In this document: positions 34,599 to 46,074 of the stretch, piece after piece
Layout: the number at the start of each line of letters is the position of its first letter
Numbering within the stretch: the stretch's first letter is position 1
Assembly (NCBI GenBank): GCA_001600455.1
Contig: BCKC01000009.1
Span: 2,170,001-2,234,000, forward strand
Reading direction: 5' to 3'
DNA: 64,000 nt
DNA from: Endocalyx cinctus
Taxonomy: Eukaryota; Ascomycota; Sordariomycetes; Amphisphaeriales; Apiosporaceae
The notes under the pieces: generated by a model
Told to the model about the DNA's origin: nothing
The model's input: only the letters and a program-made list of their open reading frames with translations
The model's database searches: none
Position numbers and translations under genes: made by a program

Positions 34599-36920
34599 TT
34601 CCGAGATGCCCGGTCAACGTTTATGGCGTAGTGGCTTTTTGAAAAGATGTTCTTGTATAAGAGTCAGTTCTTTTTTACTTAAATTTTTTTCTCCTCGTAA
34701 GTGTTTGTTGAACGATAAGTTTTTGCACTCCCTAGTTGCGTTAGTTTCCCCCCTTATCTCTTTAATCTAGGAAGTGCCAGATCCTACGCCAGATTCCACA
34801 GAGTTTACCAGGAACGCGGTAACGAGAGATGAAGTGATTTTGTATTGCAGAATCCCGGGGCTTGCGGTTTTACGCGATTTGTTCTCCGTTCTCCGAGCCT
34901 TGAATACGAGAGTACGGGCGTAAATGAATTCGCGATCCGTTGTAACTAAAGATATGCCTTAAGATTTTCCAGCTTTGTAATCAAGGCGAAAGCTGATCGA
35001 CACGCTTTGACAGCGCTATCTGGAAGTTAAAGTGACAGACTTTAATAATGTTCGGAATATGCAGAAGTCAGTTGAAAGTACCTTACATATCGAGTCATAA
35101 ACTCGACATCCTTTATACAGGAGGAAAAGAAGAGAGAAGAATAAAAAAAAGGACCTTTTGTGTTTCGTCACAGAGTTAATAATGAATAATTTAAAGACAC
35201 ATGAGATGAAAAAAAACAGCAAGTGACGAACTAGAAACGAGGTTATTTATTTATGATATAAAGCCAGAAAGTAACAAGAGGGAAGATATAGAGGAGTAGT
35301 AACAGCTGGACGTCTGACTTTAGACCGGGGAGCAGTTGCAGAGATCTAAAGGGGAAAAAATAGGTTTTTTTTTTTTTTTTTTTACTTTCTCATGCAAACC
35401 AACGAAGAACATAAGGAAGTACCAGACTGAATAGGGCTACACAAACGTTTGGTTGGTTTCTTTTTCTTTTTTTTCATGTACCTCTCTCTCTCTCTCTTTC
35501 TCTCTCTCTGTCTCTCTTTTTTTCCCTTTCAAAGAAAAAAAGTCGGTTCAAAACTTACGTCCCCGGTGTCTGATAAAAAAAAAATGCTGGCATTAGCCTC
35601 TTTTTTGTGGCTGCCTACTTAAGTACCCAATCATATGTTAACTTTTTTTTCCAAGCCTTTCGGCTTCATTTACTCCTACTCCGACCGAAAGAGGCTTATA
35701 TAAAAAAAAGATATAAAAATAATAAAGCTTATGGGAAAATGGTTCAAGCCGGTCGGTCGTTCCGAGAGGAGGAGGGAGGGGGGAAAGGTCTGTTCTTTTT
35801 TTTTTTTTTTTGGTATGTAGTATAGGGGGGGATGGGAAAGAAATAAAACAGAACTAAAAATAAAACAAACAAACAAAAAGTCTAACCTGTCAAGACCGGT
35901 AATAAAGTTGAGTTTTCTCTTTTTTTCTCTTTCCTCTTTCTCTCTCTCGATCTCCCCGATATAAGCCCCCCGATTATTTTCTAAGATATTTTCAGCTGGT
36001 TATAGCGAGAGAAAAAACAAAGAAAGGTGGGTGCCTTCATCGAGATAAAGGGGTCTCTCTTTCGGGGCTACCTCCAAACCAGTCGAGACATCTAAACCTA
36101 AGAGGCTGGGTCAGGTCAGGGCTGGTTGTAGACCCTCCAAAAAAAAAAAAAAGACCTAAAGGGAAAAGGGCCCAAGAGGGTGAAAGGGTGGGAGGGAGGG
36201 GGGGGGGAGGGTTCCATCATGTTCGAGGGGATCCGTCATGTCGTGTAATGCTACACAAAAGAGAGTAATGGTATGTTATGTATAACATTGTCCCTCCTCA
36301 GATCCTAAGCGGTGATGGTAGACATTCAAGGAATACCAATCATACGTCTTCCCGGTGCTTGGCAAGCGAAACTTTGTCCAGGACTGGATCTTTCCCAATA
36401 TGATAATATAATGTTAATATAATACATATGTATATATTTATCATCCATGAGCAACCTCCCCCCCTTATAAAGGGGGGGGTAAAAAAAAAGGATTGACGTG
36501 GGGGGTGTGAAAGTATATATATATGTCCATATATAACTAGGTATATCTATTTTATTTGTTTATTTATTTATTTATTTTTTCAACCAGAATATATGTACAT
36601 GTCTTCTATCTATCTGGGAGAGAATAGTGACAAAGTTAATCGTAGTATGTTTTAAAAAAAAAAAAGAGATCTCAGCTCGGTATCTCGATCACTAAATTGG
36701 TAGTTATGGAAAAAGATTCCATTCCTTTTCTTTAAAGCTTCCACACTTCATAGAAAGGTTTATGCTACTTCAGACGTGGCATACCAAATTAGTCATTTTT
36801 TATTTTTGGTTTATTTCGTTGGTGTCAAAATAGCTTAGCTTCCCGTCTTATTCTTCTAAGCTCAAAAAAACAAACCACCGTACAGTAGTATCCAGTGGCC
36901 TTTTTTTTTTTTTTGCGAGT
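34599..36920. other. Intergenic, low-complexity
   Basis: About 2.3 kb between the Zn2Cys6 factor start and the 3' end of the next minus-strand gene. It holds the factor's promoter and leader. Long T, A and CT tracts are frequent (for example 35365-35383 and the CT-rich run near 35484-35530), with G runs near 36190-36210. A minus-strand GTAAGT donor-like site near 35560 could belong to a leader intron. No coding gene is supportable. Confidence 0.55.
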
Positions 36921-39017
36921 TTATCGTCTGCCTCTTCTCCGCCTATGATGACTCTTCTGGTATTCCCTCCAGCTTATCAAAGCGTCACGCGTTTTAAGCG
37001 CTTCCGAGACGCCAAATTTGTCTTGAATCATTTGCACTAACCAGTCAAATCTGGAACCTCTTCCCGGCATGCCCATCGCGAGATCCCTCGTAGCGCTGCG
37101 CAGTAGCGCGCGGATGATATCGGGATGGACCGGCACGTCGCGGCTGCAGACCGCCTTGAGGCAGCGTCCGAGCAGGCGGAAAGACGCGTCTTTCGAGATG
37201 CGAGGAGAGTTCGCGATGGCCGTCGCTAGTTTCGCCGCCTGGTAACCGTAAACCTGGCGGCCCTTCTCCCGCCAGAAGCAGTACGCGCGCCTTTTATAAT
37301 ACCGTATCCGATCTCTGCGATTGCGTCGATAAAATCCACTCAAAGGATTCATGCCGAAAGCGTTCAGAAATTTTACCGTGTTCAGGTTAAGGCTCGATAT
37401 CACCCCCTTGACGGCTTCGGTCGCGAAGGTGGACTTCCAGAAGTCGACTCCGTGCAGCCTGCTCTCCGCCGATAAATGTAGCATCTTGAGAGCGGCGGAA
37501 GGCTTCTTCATACCCAGGCAGATCCGTACGAGGGGTTCTACCTCCCTGACGTCTCTGCTCACTCTAAGAAGGTACCATAGCATGGACATAACCTCACGCT
37601 CTCGGCCAGCGTACAGGAGGAAATTGCATAATTTCATAAAACCATCGTATTCCCCGTGGTTCCATATCGTCCCGATCAGGGAATAGATGCTACCGTTAGT
37701 TCGCAGTGCACGAAATAACGCCTGATAATTTTTGAAACACCCTCGGTTATTGTTATAAAACAAGTTGAACTGACAAAGTTGATGGGCCGAGAACGGTTTG
37801 ACTCTACCACCGTCTCCTAGCAACCGGCAGGTTTGTGCCAGAAATATGTCGTCTATATTTTCTAGTCTCACTAAAACATTTATCCATATTATACGCATCT
37901 TGCTATACGACTCCGATTCCGTCTTGTCAGAGAAAGACGAGACGTACCGGGTTGCGAGGTTTAAAATGTCGTGGCAGACAGGTTGCCCGATCCTGTTTAA
38001 TATGTTGGCCGCTCTGTTAGCCTGCCGAGTTGTTCTCTCAAAGGACGTCGACCCTCGCGTCAAAACGTCCAATAGAACGTGGAGGTTAGCCACGATACCT
38101 GCTGATACCGTTTTCATATATTGATCCGGAACAGCGGCCACGGCTTTCTTAAGGAGCTGATGATTATTCATCCTCATCCCAAGTTTCGCCACGCCGTTGA
38201 AAAGAGCCAGCCACGCGACATGATCAAATAGCAAGGTATCCGTTGGTTTTCTCCGATCTAGGCCTTGGATCGTGGCGTCGAGCAAAGCGATGTGATCATT
38301 CGGTCTGGTGGCTTCCTCGATAATGCCGTCTAGGAGAAGCTGTATGTCGTCTCCCGTGAATTTGCCGCTTGATAAATCTTCCGTCCATTTGACACAGAAG
38401 GAAGTAAAATTCCATTGAAGGTGTGCACCGGATAGCGAAGGGTCGGCCACGTGTAATAAAGAATTGCCTAAATCAATCATATCGTTGATACGTTCGCTCT
38501 CCCAAATCAGGTTTGATAGTATGTCCACTTCTGGTTCTAAAATTTCTCTCTGCTCTGCTCTTTGTTCTTCCGCACTCGATATATTTTTATTTATGAGTTG
38601 TGCTTGAGTGGTTCCCTGGCCTAGGGAGGCTATTCTTTTCAGCCAGCCGGCATATTTGCTTTCCGAAGCCAATTCTTCCATCCGGGTCTCCTCGGGGGGT
38701 CGGCGACGGGTATCTGGCGGGGTAGGGGGCATCCACTGCCAGCGCCTCAGGTCGGGAAGATTCTCGAGGTTCCATAGCGGCGCGGCCGAGTGAGATTCGG
38801 GGAAGTTCAAGGCGCCCATGCCTCGCTTCCCGTTGCGCCTCCTGCTCTCCATCGGGCCGGGAACGGATGATCCATGACGAACCGTGCTCTTCGGATCTAC
38901 GCGATATCGGTCGGGCAGGTTGGACAGGGGGCTACCGGGTTGTTTGAGGATATCGCAACGCAAATATATTGGGGGATTGAGTGTTCGGCATGGGCGCAGG
39001 TAGGGCGGCAGAGACAT
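36921..39017 (-). CDS. Unrecognised 698-residue helical protein
   Basis: A single uninterrupted frame of 698 residues. I do not recognise the family. The first 130 residues are basic, rich in Arg and Pro and probably disordered, so mitochondrial import is conceivable. From about residue 165 onward the sequence is strongly alpha-helical, with repeating Leu/Ala-rich segments such as DHVAWLALFNGVAKLGMRMN, RAANILNRIGQPVCHDILNL and EPLVRICLGMKKPSAALKML. The spacing hints at a helical-repeat (PPR- or TPR-like) fold. The C-terminus is very basic and ends HHRRRRGRR, suggesting RNA or nucleic-acid contact. It is divergent from HEM12 with 497 bases between the starts. An internal ATG (for example residue 56) could be the real start. 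Coding status is well supported by length and composition; function is not. Confidence 0.75.
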   Translation of the reverse strand: MSLPPYLRPCRTLNPPIYLRCDILKQPGSPLSNLPDRYRVDPKSTVRHGSSVPGPMESRRRNGKRGMGALNFPESHSAAPLWNLENLPDLRRWQWMPPTPPDTRRRPPEETRMEELASESKYAGWLKRIASLGQGTTQAQLINKNISSAEEQRAEQREILEPEVDILSNLIWESERINDMIDLGNSLLHVADPSLSGAHLQWNFTSFCVKWTEDLSSGKFTGDDIQLLLDGIIEEATRPNDHIALLDATIQGLDRRKPTDTLLFDHVAWLALFNGVAKLGMRMNNHQLLKKAVAAVPDQYMKTVSAGIVANLHVLLDVLTRGSTSFERTTRQANRAANILNRIGQPVCHDILNLATRYVSSFSDKTESESYSKMRIIWINVLVRLENIDDIFLAQTCRLLGDGGRVKPFSAHQLCQFNLFYNNNRGCFKNYQALFRALRTNGSIYSLIGTIWNHGEYDGFMKLCNFLLYAGREREVMSMLWYLLRVSRDVREVEPLVRICLGMKKPSAALKMLHLSAESRLHGVDFWKSTFATEAVKGVISSLNLNTVKFLNAFGMNPLSGFYRRNRRDRIRYYKRRAYCFWREKGRQVYGYQAAKLATAIANSPRISKDASFRLLGRCLKAVCSRDVPVHPDIIRALLRSATRDLAMGMPGRGSRFDWLVQMIQDKFGVSEALKTRDALISWREYQKSHHRRRRGRR

Positions 39018-39514
39018 TTGATGGCCTTAGGAAGTGAATGGTATCAACTTCCAAAAATTAATCGATCGCTTGCGGCATTTTCTTTTCCATTTCTCGTAAT
39101 AATTATAATATAAAAAGTAATAAAAATTCTTTCTGTATATCTTTAACCCATGTATAGAAATTGGCACGAATTGACGTTTCTTATCTATTAATATTATTCT
39201 ATAAATGGCTGGATATATTATTTCTATACTGCGTGAAAACTATCCATATACCACCAAGCCAAATAGGTAGCGTAGATAATTTTCAGTGTTTAAGTGTGGC
39301 TTAATACATGTGGCGCTAGCTTTCCTAAAGAGGCTGAAAAGCTCCCATCTTAGTCATTTTTCAAAATGCCCCACGCCGACCAGATTTGTTACCCAGACTT
39401 TACTTGAACCAGCATTGGAGGGATGGTGGGGTAGCTTTTGTTGGAATTGACATTCTTCAACAATTCACCTCATACCTATTTTCTTGATTGTTCCATAATT
39501 GGGAGGGTTTAGCA
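39018..39514. promoter_or_regulatory. Shared divergent promoter region (orphan gene / HEM12)
   Basis: 497 bases separate two divergent start codons, so both promoters must lie here. The stretch is AT-rich. I see no clear TATA box and no motif I would name. Confidence 0.5.
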
Positions 39515-40853
39515 ATGTCTCATGAATTTGAACCACTCAAGAATGACTTGATCTTGAGAACAGCTTGGGGTATGTATGTATATGTGCATTAAATCTCCAG
39601 TAGATTATCTAATGTATGTATATCGCTAACAAGCCTTCCCTCCAAACAGGTCAAGATGTAGAGCGCGCGCCGGTATGGATTATGAGACAAGGTAAGATCA
39701 GATTCAATCGGGAATCTCTGGGTCGAGAAGGGTGATAGTTGACTGACAATCCGGGTCTCGTAGCCGGGAGGTACCTGCCTGAGTATCACGAAGCGAAGGG
39801 AGGGAGAGACTTCTTCGCATGTTGTCGAGATCCCGAGGTCGCCTCGACCCTCACCCTTCAGCCCATTGACCGATTCGATGGCCTCCTCGATGCCTCGATC
39901 ATATTCTCCGATATCCTGGTCATACCTCAAGCTATGGGGATGGTCGTGGAGATGCTGGACAAGAAAGGTCCTCATTTCCCGAACCCCTTGCGATCGCCCG
40001 ACGACGGGCAATACGCCCAGGTCCTAAGCCGGAGCGTCGACGTCGCATCCGAGCTGGATTACGTGTACAAAGCTATAACGCTAACGAGGAAGAAGTTGAA
40101 GGGTCGTGTACCCTTGATTGGATTTTGCGGTGCTCCCTGGACCCTGTTCTGTTACATGGTCGAGGGGGGTGGCACAAAACTCTTTGTTGAAAGCAAGAAG
40201 TGGATATATCGGTATCCGGAAGAATCCAAGGCCATGCTCCAGAAGATATCCGAGATATGTGTTGAATACCTCGCGTTGCAAGTCCAAGCCGGCGCCCAGG
40301 TAAGCGTTTCTGCTCTTTGCGTGTCTCACCCCGTAGACCGACGAATGCCGCTCATGCCTTTGTGCTAATAAACACGCCTCCCTCTTAGATAATCCAAGTC
40401 TTTGACTCATGGGCCGGGGAATTATCTCCGACCACCTTCAAGCAATTCAGCACGCCGTATTTGAGATACATTTCAGAACATCTTCCTATCAAACTAAAAG
40501 AGATGGGACTAGATGTCGTGCCCATGATCGTCTTCCCCAAAGGGGCCAATCACGCGCTGGATTCTATCTGCAACTTGGGTTACAACGTCGTCGGCTTAGA
40601 CTGGCTCATCGATCCTGCGGAGGCCGTCAAGATCCGTGGCGATCGCAAGATTGTGTTTCAGGGTAACGCCGACCCCGGCGTGTTGTACGGCTCTAGAACA
40701 TCCATCTCAGACACGGTGGCTGGCATGGTACAAGGATTTGGCGGGGGGAAGAAGGGTTGGATCGCGAATCTCGGTCACGGAGTCACGCCATTTGTCAAGC
40801 CAGACGATCTCGGTTTTTATCTACAGGAGATCAAGCGATTGACGGAGCAATGA
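39515..40853 (+). CDS. HEM12: Uroporphyrinogen decarboxylase (heme biosynthesis)
   Basis: Four exons: 39515-39569, 39650-39691, 39764-40299 and 40389-40853, all in phase, giving 365 residues, the usual length. The enzyme removes four carboxyl groups from uroporphyrinogen III to give coproporphyrinogen III in the cytosol. Signature 1, [14 protein letters not shown], contains the two substrate-binding arginines and is split by intron 2. The catalytic Asp is in [14 protein letters not shown]. Signature 2, [17 protein letters not shown], is complete. The C-terminal conserved blocks [11 protein letters not shown] and [10 protein letters not shown] are intact. Exon 2 is only 42 bases. The short N-terminus ([20 protein letters not shown]) aligns with the normal start of the family, and an ATG at 39515 fits. 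No key residue is missing, so the gene looks functional. Confidence 0.96.
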
Positions 40854-41068
40854 TATAGCGAATAGAGTAAGATTCTTTAGAGAATTATGTAGTAAATATC
40901 CACCACAGCCGCGTTGGGCTTATAGAAAGAAAGAAAAAATGACAAATGGGTTTCACGAATCAGGGAAACTCTGATTCAGATCAATTCTACTCCTGGTCAC
41001 TCAAGTTAATACTTTGCGAGACAAACAAAAAAGCGCCCTTTCCCCTTTCCCCCAGTTTTTTTTTTTAC
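40854..41068. other. Short convergent 3' region
   Basis: Separates the end of HEM12 (plus) from the end of the GNAT-like gene (minus). No gene is seen here unless the GNAT-like gene has one more small exon. Confidence 0.5.
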
Positions 41069-42784
41069 TTACCACGATATTGTCCAACCCACCTTACCGC
41101 GCAAACCCCTACAAACACCTTGGCTGCTCGTGTTATCCGGTGCCACGTCAGCCCAGCCGTAGCCCTCGTCATCGTAATCTTCGAGGCGCTCTCGAAAGAG
41201 CTTGACGGCCACCGCCTTCGCGAGTCCTCGTCCTCGGTATCCCGGCTCGCAGTGTAAGCTGCTAAGGGAAGAATCCGGTCCTTCTCATTGGATACGTTTT
41301 CATCAGTTTCTCTATCTCTTTCTCTTTTTTGTTTTTTTTTCCCCCTTTTCTGCGGTCATCTTGAAAAAATAAATAAGAAGAGACAACGCCACAGTAAGAC
41401 AACTCACCGAGAAAGCTCCACGCGACGGGCGTCCCGTCGTCGAGATAGATCGCCATACTCGGCAACATTACGATCGTTCTCCTGCACCGCGTCGTAAAAG
41501 GAAAGAGGGTTAGTGAGATTTTTTTTTTCCGATTTAAAAGAATTTCTTTTTTGTTCCTTGTTCCCTTTTTTGTATAACCTCACTTCCAAGAGGTTATCCT
41601 CGTATGTTGTACTTCCCCCCCCTTTCTCCTACCTACTTGCTACCTCTCTAGAAAATTATGTTGTCATATCATGCCATGTTCAAAAAATTTCTCACGTCGT
41701 TCCAGATCCCCCATTTTTCAATCGCTCACGCTTATCTGAGACATGCATTATATGTCATCGTAACCACACTTGTTTTGGTCGTCGAAGATTTCTCGGTGTG
41801 GCTAATTTTTTTTACCTACGTAGGTCCCAAAAAGAAAGAAAAGAAAAACGGTGGGTAGGGAGAGAGAGAGACTAAAATTAAAGGAGGCAAGAAGAAGCGA
41901 GAGGGGTAGAATAAACGAGAAACCGTAAACGCCAGAATCTAAAAGTGAAAAAAAAAGGAGGGAGGGGGGGAAGATGATGGCTCGTATCGGAAAATAACGA
42001 GACCCCCCCTCCAAAAAAAAAAAAAAAAAAAAAAGAGCACAACTCACTCTTTCCGAACGACGTGATTCTGAGACAGCATATACGCGATATCCCGCCTCCG
42101 GACCGTATCCCACCGCATCCCCTCGGCCGGCGGATCCGACGGCGGGTTCGGAAGATCGTCGACGCGGAACAGCCACTTATCGTAGAGGCCGAACTCGGGA
42201 AACGAGACGCCTCGCGCGGCGATCGCGCGGCGGGTCGTCTCGTTCAGGGCGCCCATCAGAATCGTGCCGTCCCCGAAGGCGCCGCGGGGATCGCCGTTCT
42301 CGCCGGATCGGTAATACTCGTTCCGTAGGTTTCGGACCGACCGGAGGAGCGCGACGCATTCGTCGACTTCTTCCGTCGTCATTATCGTCGTTTCTTCTTC
42401 TGCCTCTTCGTCACCGTCACCTCCTCGAAGCGGTTGATCTTCCCGCCCCGACGAAGATTCGGAACCGGAGAGGTAAGAACCTCGCGGACGTCTGTGCTCG
42501 GCCGAGGAGTACAGCCATAGCTCGGTCTCGGGCCCCCGCGAGAGGTCTAGATATCCGGCCGCGAAGCTTCCGATCGTCGATGGATCGACGACGGTCTCGA
42601 GAGAGGTTCCCGCGGTAGACGCCCAGAGGATCCTCGCGTGCGGCGTGATGGTGTCCCCGGGGAGGCGCGTGAACTCGAGCCGTCGCAGCAGCGGCAGAGA
42701 GTGGGGCACCTGGGTTTTCAGGAGCGCGATCAGCTGCTCGGGCGGCGATTTGAAGACCTCTACGCTTACTGGGTTCGATGTCAT
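41069..42784 (-). CDS. GNAT (FR47-like) N-acetyltransferase domain protein
   Basis: Three exons: 42784-42048, 41481-41408 and 41280-41069, all in phase, giving 340 residues. The N-terminal two thirds contain a divergent region (QLIALLKTQVPHSLPLLRRL; later a disordered Ser/Glu-rich insert; then FRVDDLPNPPSDPPAEGMRW). The C-terminal part is an acetyl-CoA binding GNAT fold: SMAIYLDDGTPVAWSFLG, LHCEPGYRGRGLAKAVAVKL containing the R-G-R-G-L motif A, and WADVAPDNTSSQGVCR. The substrate is unknown. Intron 1 is long for this organism (566 bases) and carries a 22-base A run on the plus strand, so an undetected small exon cannot be excluded. The ending at 41069 is a TAA that overlaps a GTAAGT-like donor, so one more exon is possible. 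Confidence 0.78.
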
Positions 42785-43032
42785 CTTTTCTTTGTCTTTT
42801 GCTGAAAGTTTAGATTATAGAATATTGAAAACTTATTATATGTATCCAATATATATGTGTGTGTATGTGATCTTCTTTAGTGTCATGTGCTTGCTCTTAA
42901 GAGAGAAAGAAAACTCTCGTTAGGTAGTGGGGATGGAAGGGAATTTAACGGAGTACCTATGAAATTAAAGCACCCATTACTATATACTTCTTTTTTTCTT
43001 CTTCTCCCCCTTCCCGCACCGCTGTCGAATTT

Positions 43033-43064
<32 letters not shown>

Positions 43065-43753
43065 CATTAAGAGTCCGATCCGGTGCCGTCGTGTCAATGA
43101 AGCGGTGAGTCATTGTAGAAAATAAATTTTTAATAATCAACTTGCGAAATTCGGCATTGATGTATGTGACTAGTGAATGAGCATCCTGCACTATGATTAC
43201 AACTAGGATATTTTAGCAGCCCGAATTTATCGTGAACTAAATTACTACGGCACTCAGCGCCGGCTTCGATGGGTGTTGAGTCAGCCAGCCTCGTAGATGC
43301 TCAATGCTCGATGCTCGAGTTTCTCAATGGATCATATCGATGATACTACACCATCTACGATCGTAGATATGCCTAATCGATAATAGATACGATATAAAAT
43401 TTATGATCCAGAGCTGGAACCCTGCTCACGGCAAGCAAGCACAGGGGGGCGCAATTCCCGAATCAATCATCAAAACTGTACATAGCTATCTATATCGTTA
43501 TAAGTTCTCTTATCCTCACAAAGAGAAATCGGATCATAAAATCGCCCGAGCCCCTGGCTTAGAGTGCACACACTTTTTTTCTTCCCTTTAATTCCGGCCT
43601 GAATATTTCCGGGAACACACCGATTTAGCCAAACTCCTTTCTTTTTCTTTTTATTGGAGTATCTTTTCCTTTTTTTTTTTTTTTTTAACTCAATCTATTC
43701 CCCCATTTCCCAAAATCTACGGGAGTGGGGGGTTAATCCACCCAACTCTTTTT
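42785..43753. other. Intergenic between GNAT-like gene start and HIS1 end
   Basis: Holds the promoter of the GNAT-like gene and the 3' flank of HIS1. It contains a (TTTTC)n-like run near 43036-43060, several T runs, and a TGAGTCA heptamer at 43277-43283. No supportable gene. Confidence 0.55.
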
Positions 43754-44932
43754 TCAAGCCCGAGAATTCGAAATATTCAGGACCAGGATATCGGTAGCGC
43801 CGACCTTGATCAGCTGATCCATGATCAACGCGATCTTCTTTTTCTCCACCATGACGCTCACGGCGACCCAGCCTTCCTCTTCTAGGGAGGTCACGGTCGG
43901 GGCGCGTCGTCCGGGCGCGATCTTCGTCGCGTCGTGCAGCTTCGTCCTCTCGACGTTGTACTGGCAGAGGAGGTACGACTGCGCCGTGATGACGCCGCGG
44001 ATGCGCGAGGCGATCAGCTCGACCAGTTCGGGGTTGGACGGCCTCCTGGACTTGATTAGGAGCGCGCTCGTCTCGACGACGGTGTCGATCGGTTTTAAAC
44101 CGGCGGCTTTCATGGTTTCGCCGGATTCTAAGACGAGTAAGTTTTTGAACGTCGGCTATAAGTGTTTTTTTTTTTTTTAAAAAAAAAAAAAAAGTTCATA
44201 TGTCAAAACTTACCAACAAGATCAACAATCCCATCCGCAACGCCAAGAGCGCAAGCCGCCTCCACGCTACCGCTCAGCTCGATAATCTTCGTCCGTATCT
44301 TCGGGCTAAAAGTGCCCGGGAGCGAGCCGTCCTCGCGCATCGACGCGTCCAGCTCGAGCTCCAGGGCGGCGAAGTACCTGTGAGCGAGGTGAACGAAGCT
44401 CGTGCCGATATTCTTGCCGATAAGGTCCTTGGGGCTAGAATACTCCCCCTTTTCCGGTACCTGAACCTGGAGCTTGCACCCGCCGAAGCCGAGATCCATG
44501 ACGGTCTCGCACCCGGACCCCCTGACGTGCTGGGCGAGCTCCTCCTCGGCCGTGATCTCGGCCGAGTACCGCCGGGCCCGGTACAGGGCCCGGACGGCGG
44601 CGTCGTGCTCCTGGACCTGATCCCATCCCGTGATGCCCAGGTCTACGCGGCCTTCGCCGACGAAGGTGGGTATGTCGGCCGCGGGCAGGAAGATGAGCGC
44701 GATGGGCAGGTTCTTCACCAGGGCGATGTCCAGCCGGTTTTCCCGTCTGAACTGGATATCGGCTCCCTCGAGAAGGTTGAGGGTGGCTTGATTTAAACGG
44801 CCCTCTTTGTGATACATATGTTAATTGGTAAACCCCTAAAAAAATATTAAAAAAAAAAAAAAAAAGACAAAACTTACTCTTAGGGACGGCAAACAAAAGT
44901 CTACCTTCTAAACTAAGCTTCATGTTAGGCAT
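43754..44932 (-). CDS. HIS1: ATP phosphoribosyltransferase (histidine biosynthesis, first step)
   Basis: Three exons: 44932-44878, 44804-44214 and 44127-43754, all in phase, giving 339 residues. The enzyme joins ATP and PRPP to make phosphoribosyl-ATP in the cytosol. The family start is clear: LEGRLLFAVPKKGRLNQATL, with the Lys-Lys-Gly spanning intron 1. Next come RDIALVKN-like sequence (RLDIALVKNLPIALIFLPAA), VDLGITGWDQV, and the PRPP loop region ELSGSVEAACALGVADGIVDLV, then ESGETMKAAGL across intron 2. The C-terminal part (TSLEEEGWVAVSVMVEKKK...LIKVGATDILVLNI) is the HisG_C regulatory domain typical of the long, histidine-inhibited form. The start at 44932 gives the standard N-terminus; a second in-frame ATG lies three codons later. 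The gene looks intact. Cross-pathway control through a CPC1/GCN4-type factor is expected from the family; candidate sites are listed. Confidence 0.95.
44165..44193. repeat. T14-A15 self-complementary tract in HIS1 intron 2
   Basis: Fourteen T followed directly by fifteen A inside intron 2 (44128-44213). The two halves can pair, so the intron RNA could form a long A-U hairpin. It may also simply be a replication-slippage product. Confidence 0.9.
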
Positions 44933-45027
44933 GACGTACGGAAAAATAGAGCGAACATTGTTCGACCGTGTAAAAGGAGAATTTAAGGGGTAACGAACTG
45001 GTTGACCAAATCCATGTCAATAAATGA

Positions 45028-45034
45028 TGAGTCG
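45028..45034. promoter_or_regulatory. Candidate CPC1/GCN4-like site, HIS1 promoter
   Basis: TGAGTCG differs by one base from the TGAGTCA/TGACTCA core and lies about 95 bases upstream of the HIS1 ATG, a typical distance. Histidine genes are classic targets of cross-pathway control. Match is imperfect. Confidence 0.3.
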
Positions 45035-46067
45035 AGAACCAACTCTGGATTGGATATTCCGAATATTTCAACTTTGTTACCAACTGTAACCAAAAAAAAA
45101 GAGTAGCGGTTGCACAAGATTGATAAATACGAGTCGATGATCCTCGTTTATAATATATAAAATATGTGGCTATCCCGATGATTAAATTATCCTCTCTATC
45201 TTCTGCTTTTTCTCTCTTTTGGTTTAAGAAAGTTAATAACGGGTTTTTTTTTTTTTTTTTTTTTGGTCTGTCGATAAATAGTTAGGCGAAAATAGACGTG
45301 CAAATAAAAACCCCACGTTCCTGGATCGGAGCTCTCATCTGGTTGGAATATTTTTACCGTAAAACGTCCTAACTTTAGCACACTAAGCGGATTGTTGTCG
45401 GCACTAAGTTAAGTACTGTAGATTTATTGAAACTTCGCCTACACCAATAATATCTCGACGTACCTGCATTACCTACCCGCTTAAAGAGCGAAGTAAATAC
45501 ACGTACAGGGCAGCAGAGCAGCAGCAGGGCTACCTACCTTTTACTTAACCGTTCACGTACTACCTGCTGAGAGTACCCGTGGACTTAATTAGTAGGTAGC
45601 TGGGTAGATACAGCTATGTCATCATTAATGATACCCTGAATCCGTAAGGATATGATTCTATAATAACAACATAATTAATTCTAAGGCAAGGCAATTCTCT
45701 TTTTCTTTTCTTTTTCTTCCCTAACTAATCGGATATGAAAGCTATACATATATAGTGACAGCCGTACCTAAAGGTAACATTGGAATTATTGGTTGACGGA
45801 ATCACGATCTAACAAAGATAGACTGCGAATTCGGCTATCCTTCTCTCTTTTTTTTTTTTTTTTTTTTTTTAATATTTAATATTTACGTAGATCTCGTCGT
45901 ACAACCTTTTAATTTTTTTGTTTACATACCACCAAGAAACCTTTCGTCTGTAAACAAAGCCGCTCTCCTTCACATAGCCATATAATCTACCCTTTCGAAT
46001 GTTTTTATCCACCCTGCCACTGCTACAATGTCGTGCAAGCAAGGGTACCCATCACTTAAAACATTTT

Positions 46068-46074
46068 TGAGTCA
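46068..46074. promoter_or_regulatory. TGAGTCA heptamer, distal HIS1 upstream region
   Basis: An exact bZIP (CPC1/GCN4-type) core, about 1.1 kb upstream of HIS1 and 0.4 kb beyond the end of the DUF3602 gene. The distance makes a role for HIS1 uncertain. Confidence 0.25.

Noticed and set aside
42883..43191. 102-codon minus-strand frame near the GNAT-like promoter
   Set aside because: Lys/Glu-rich run is a translation of the homopolymer and TTTTC tract; no conserved content.
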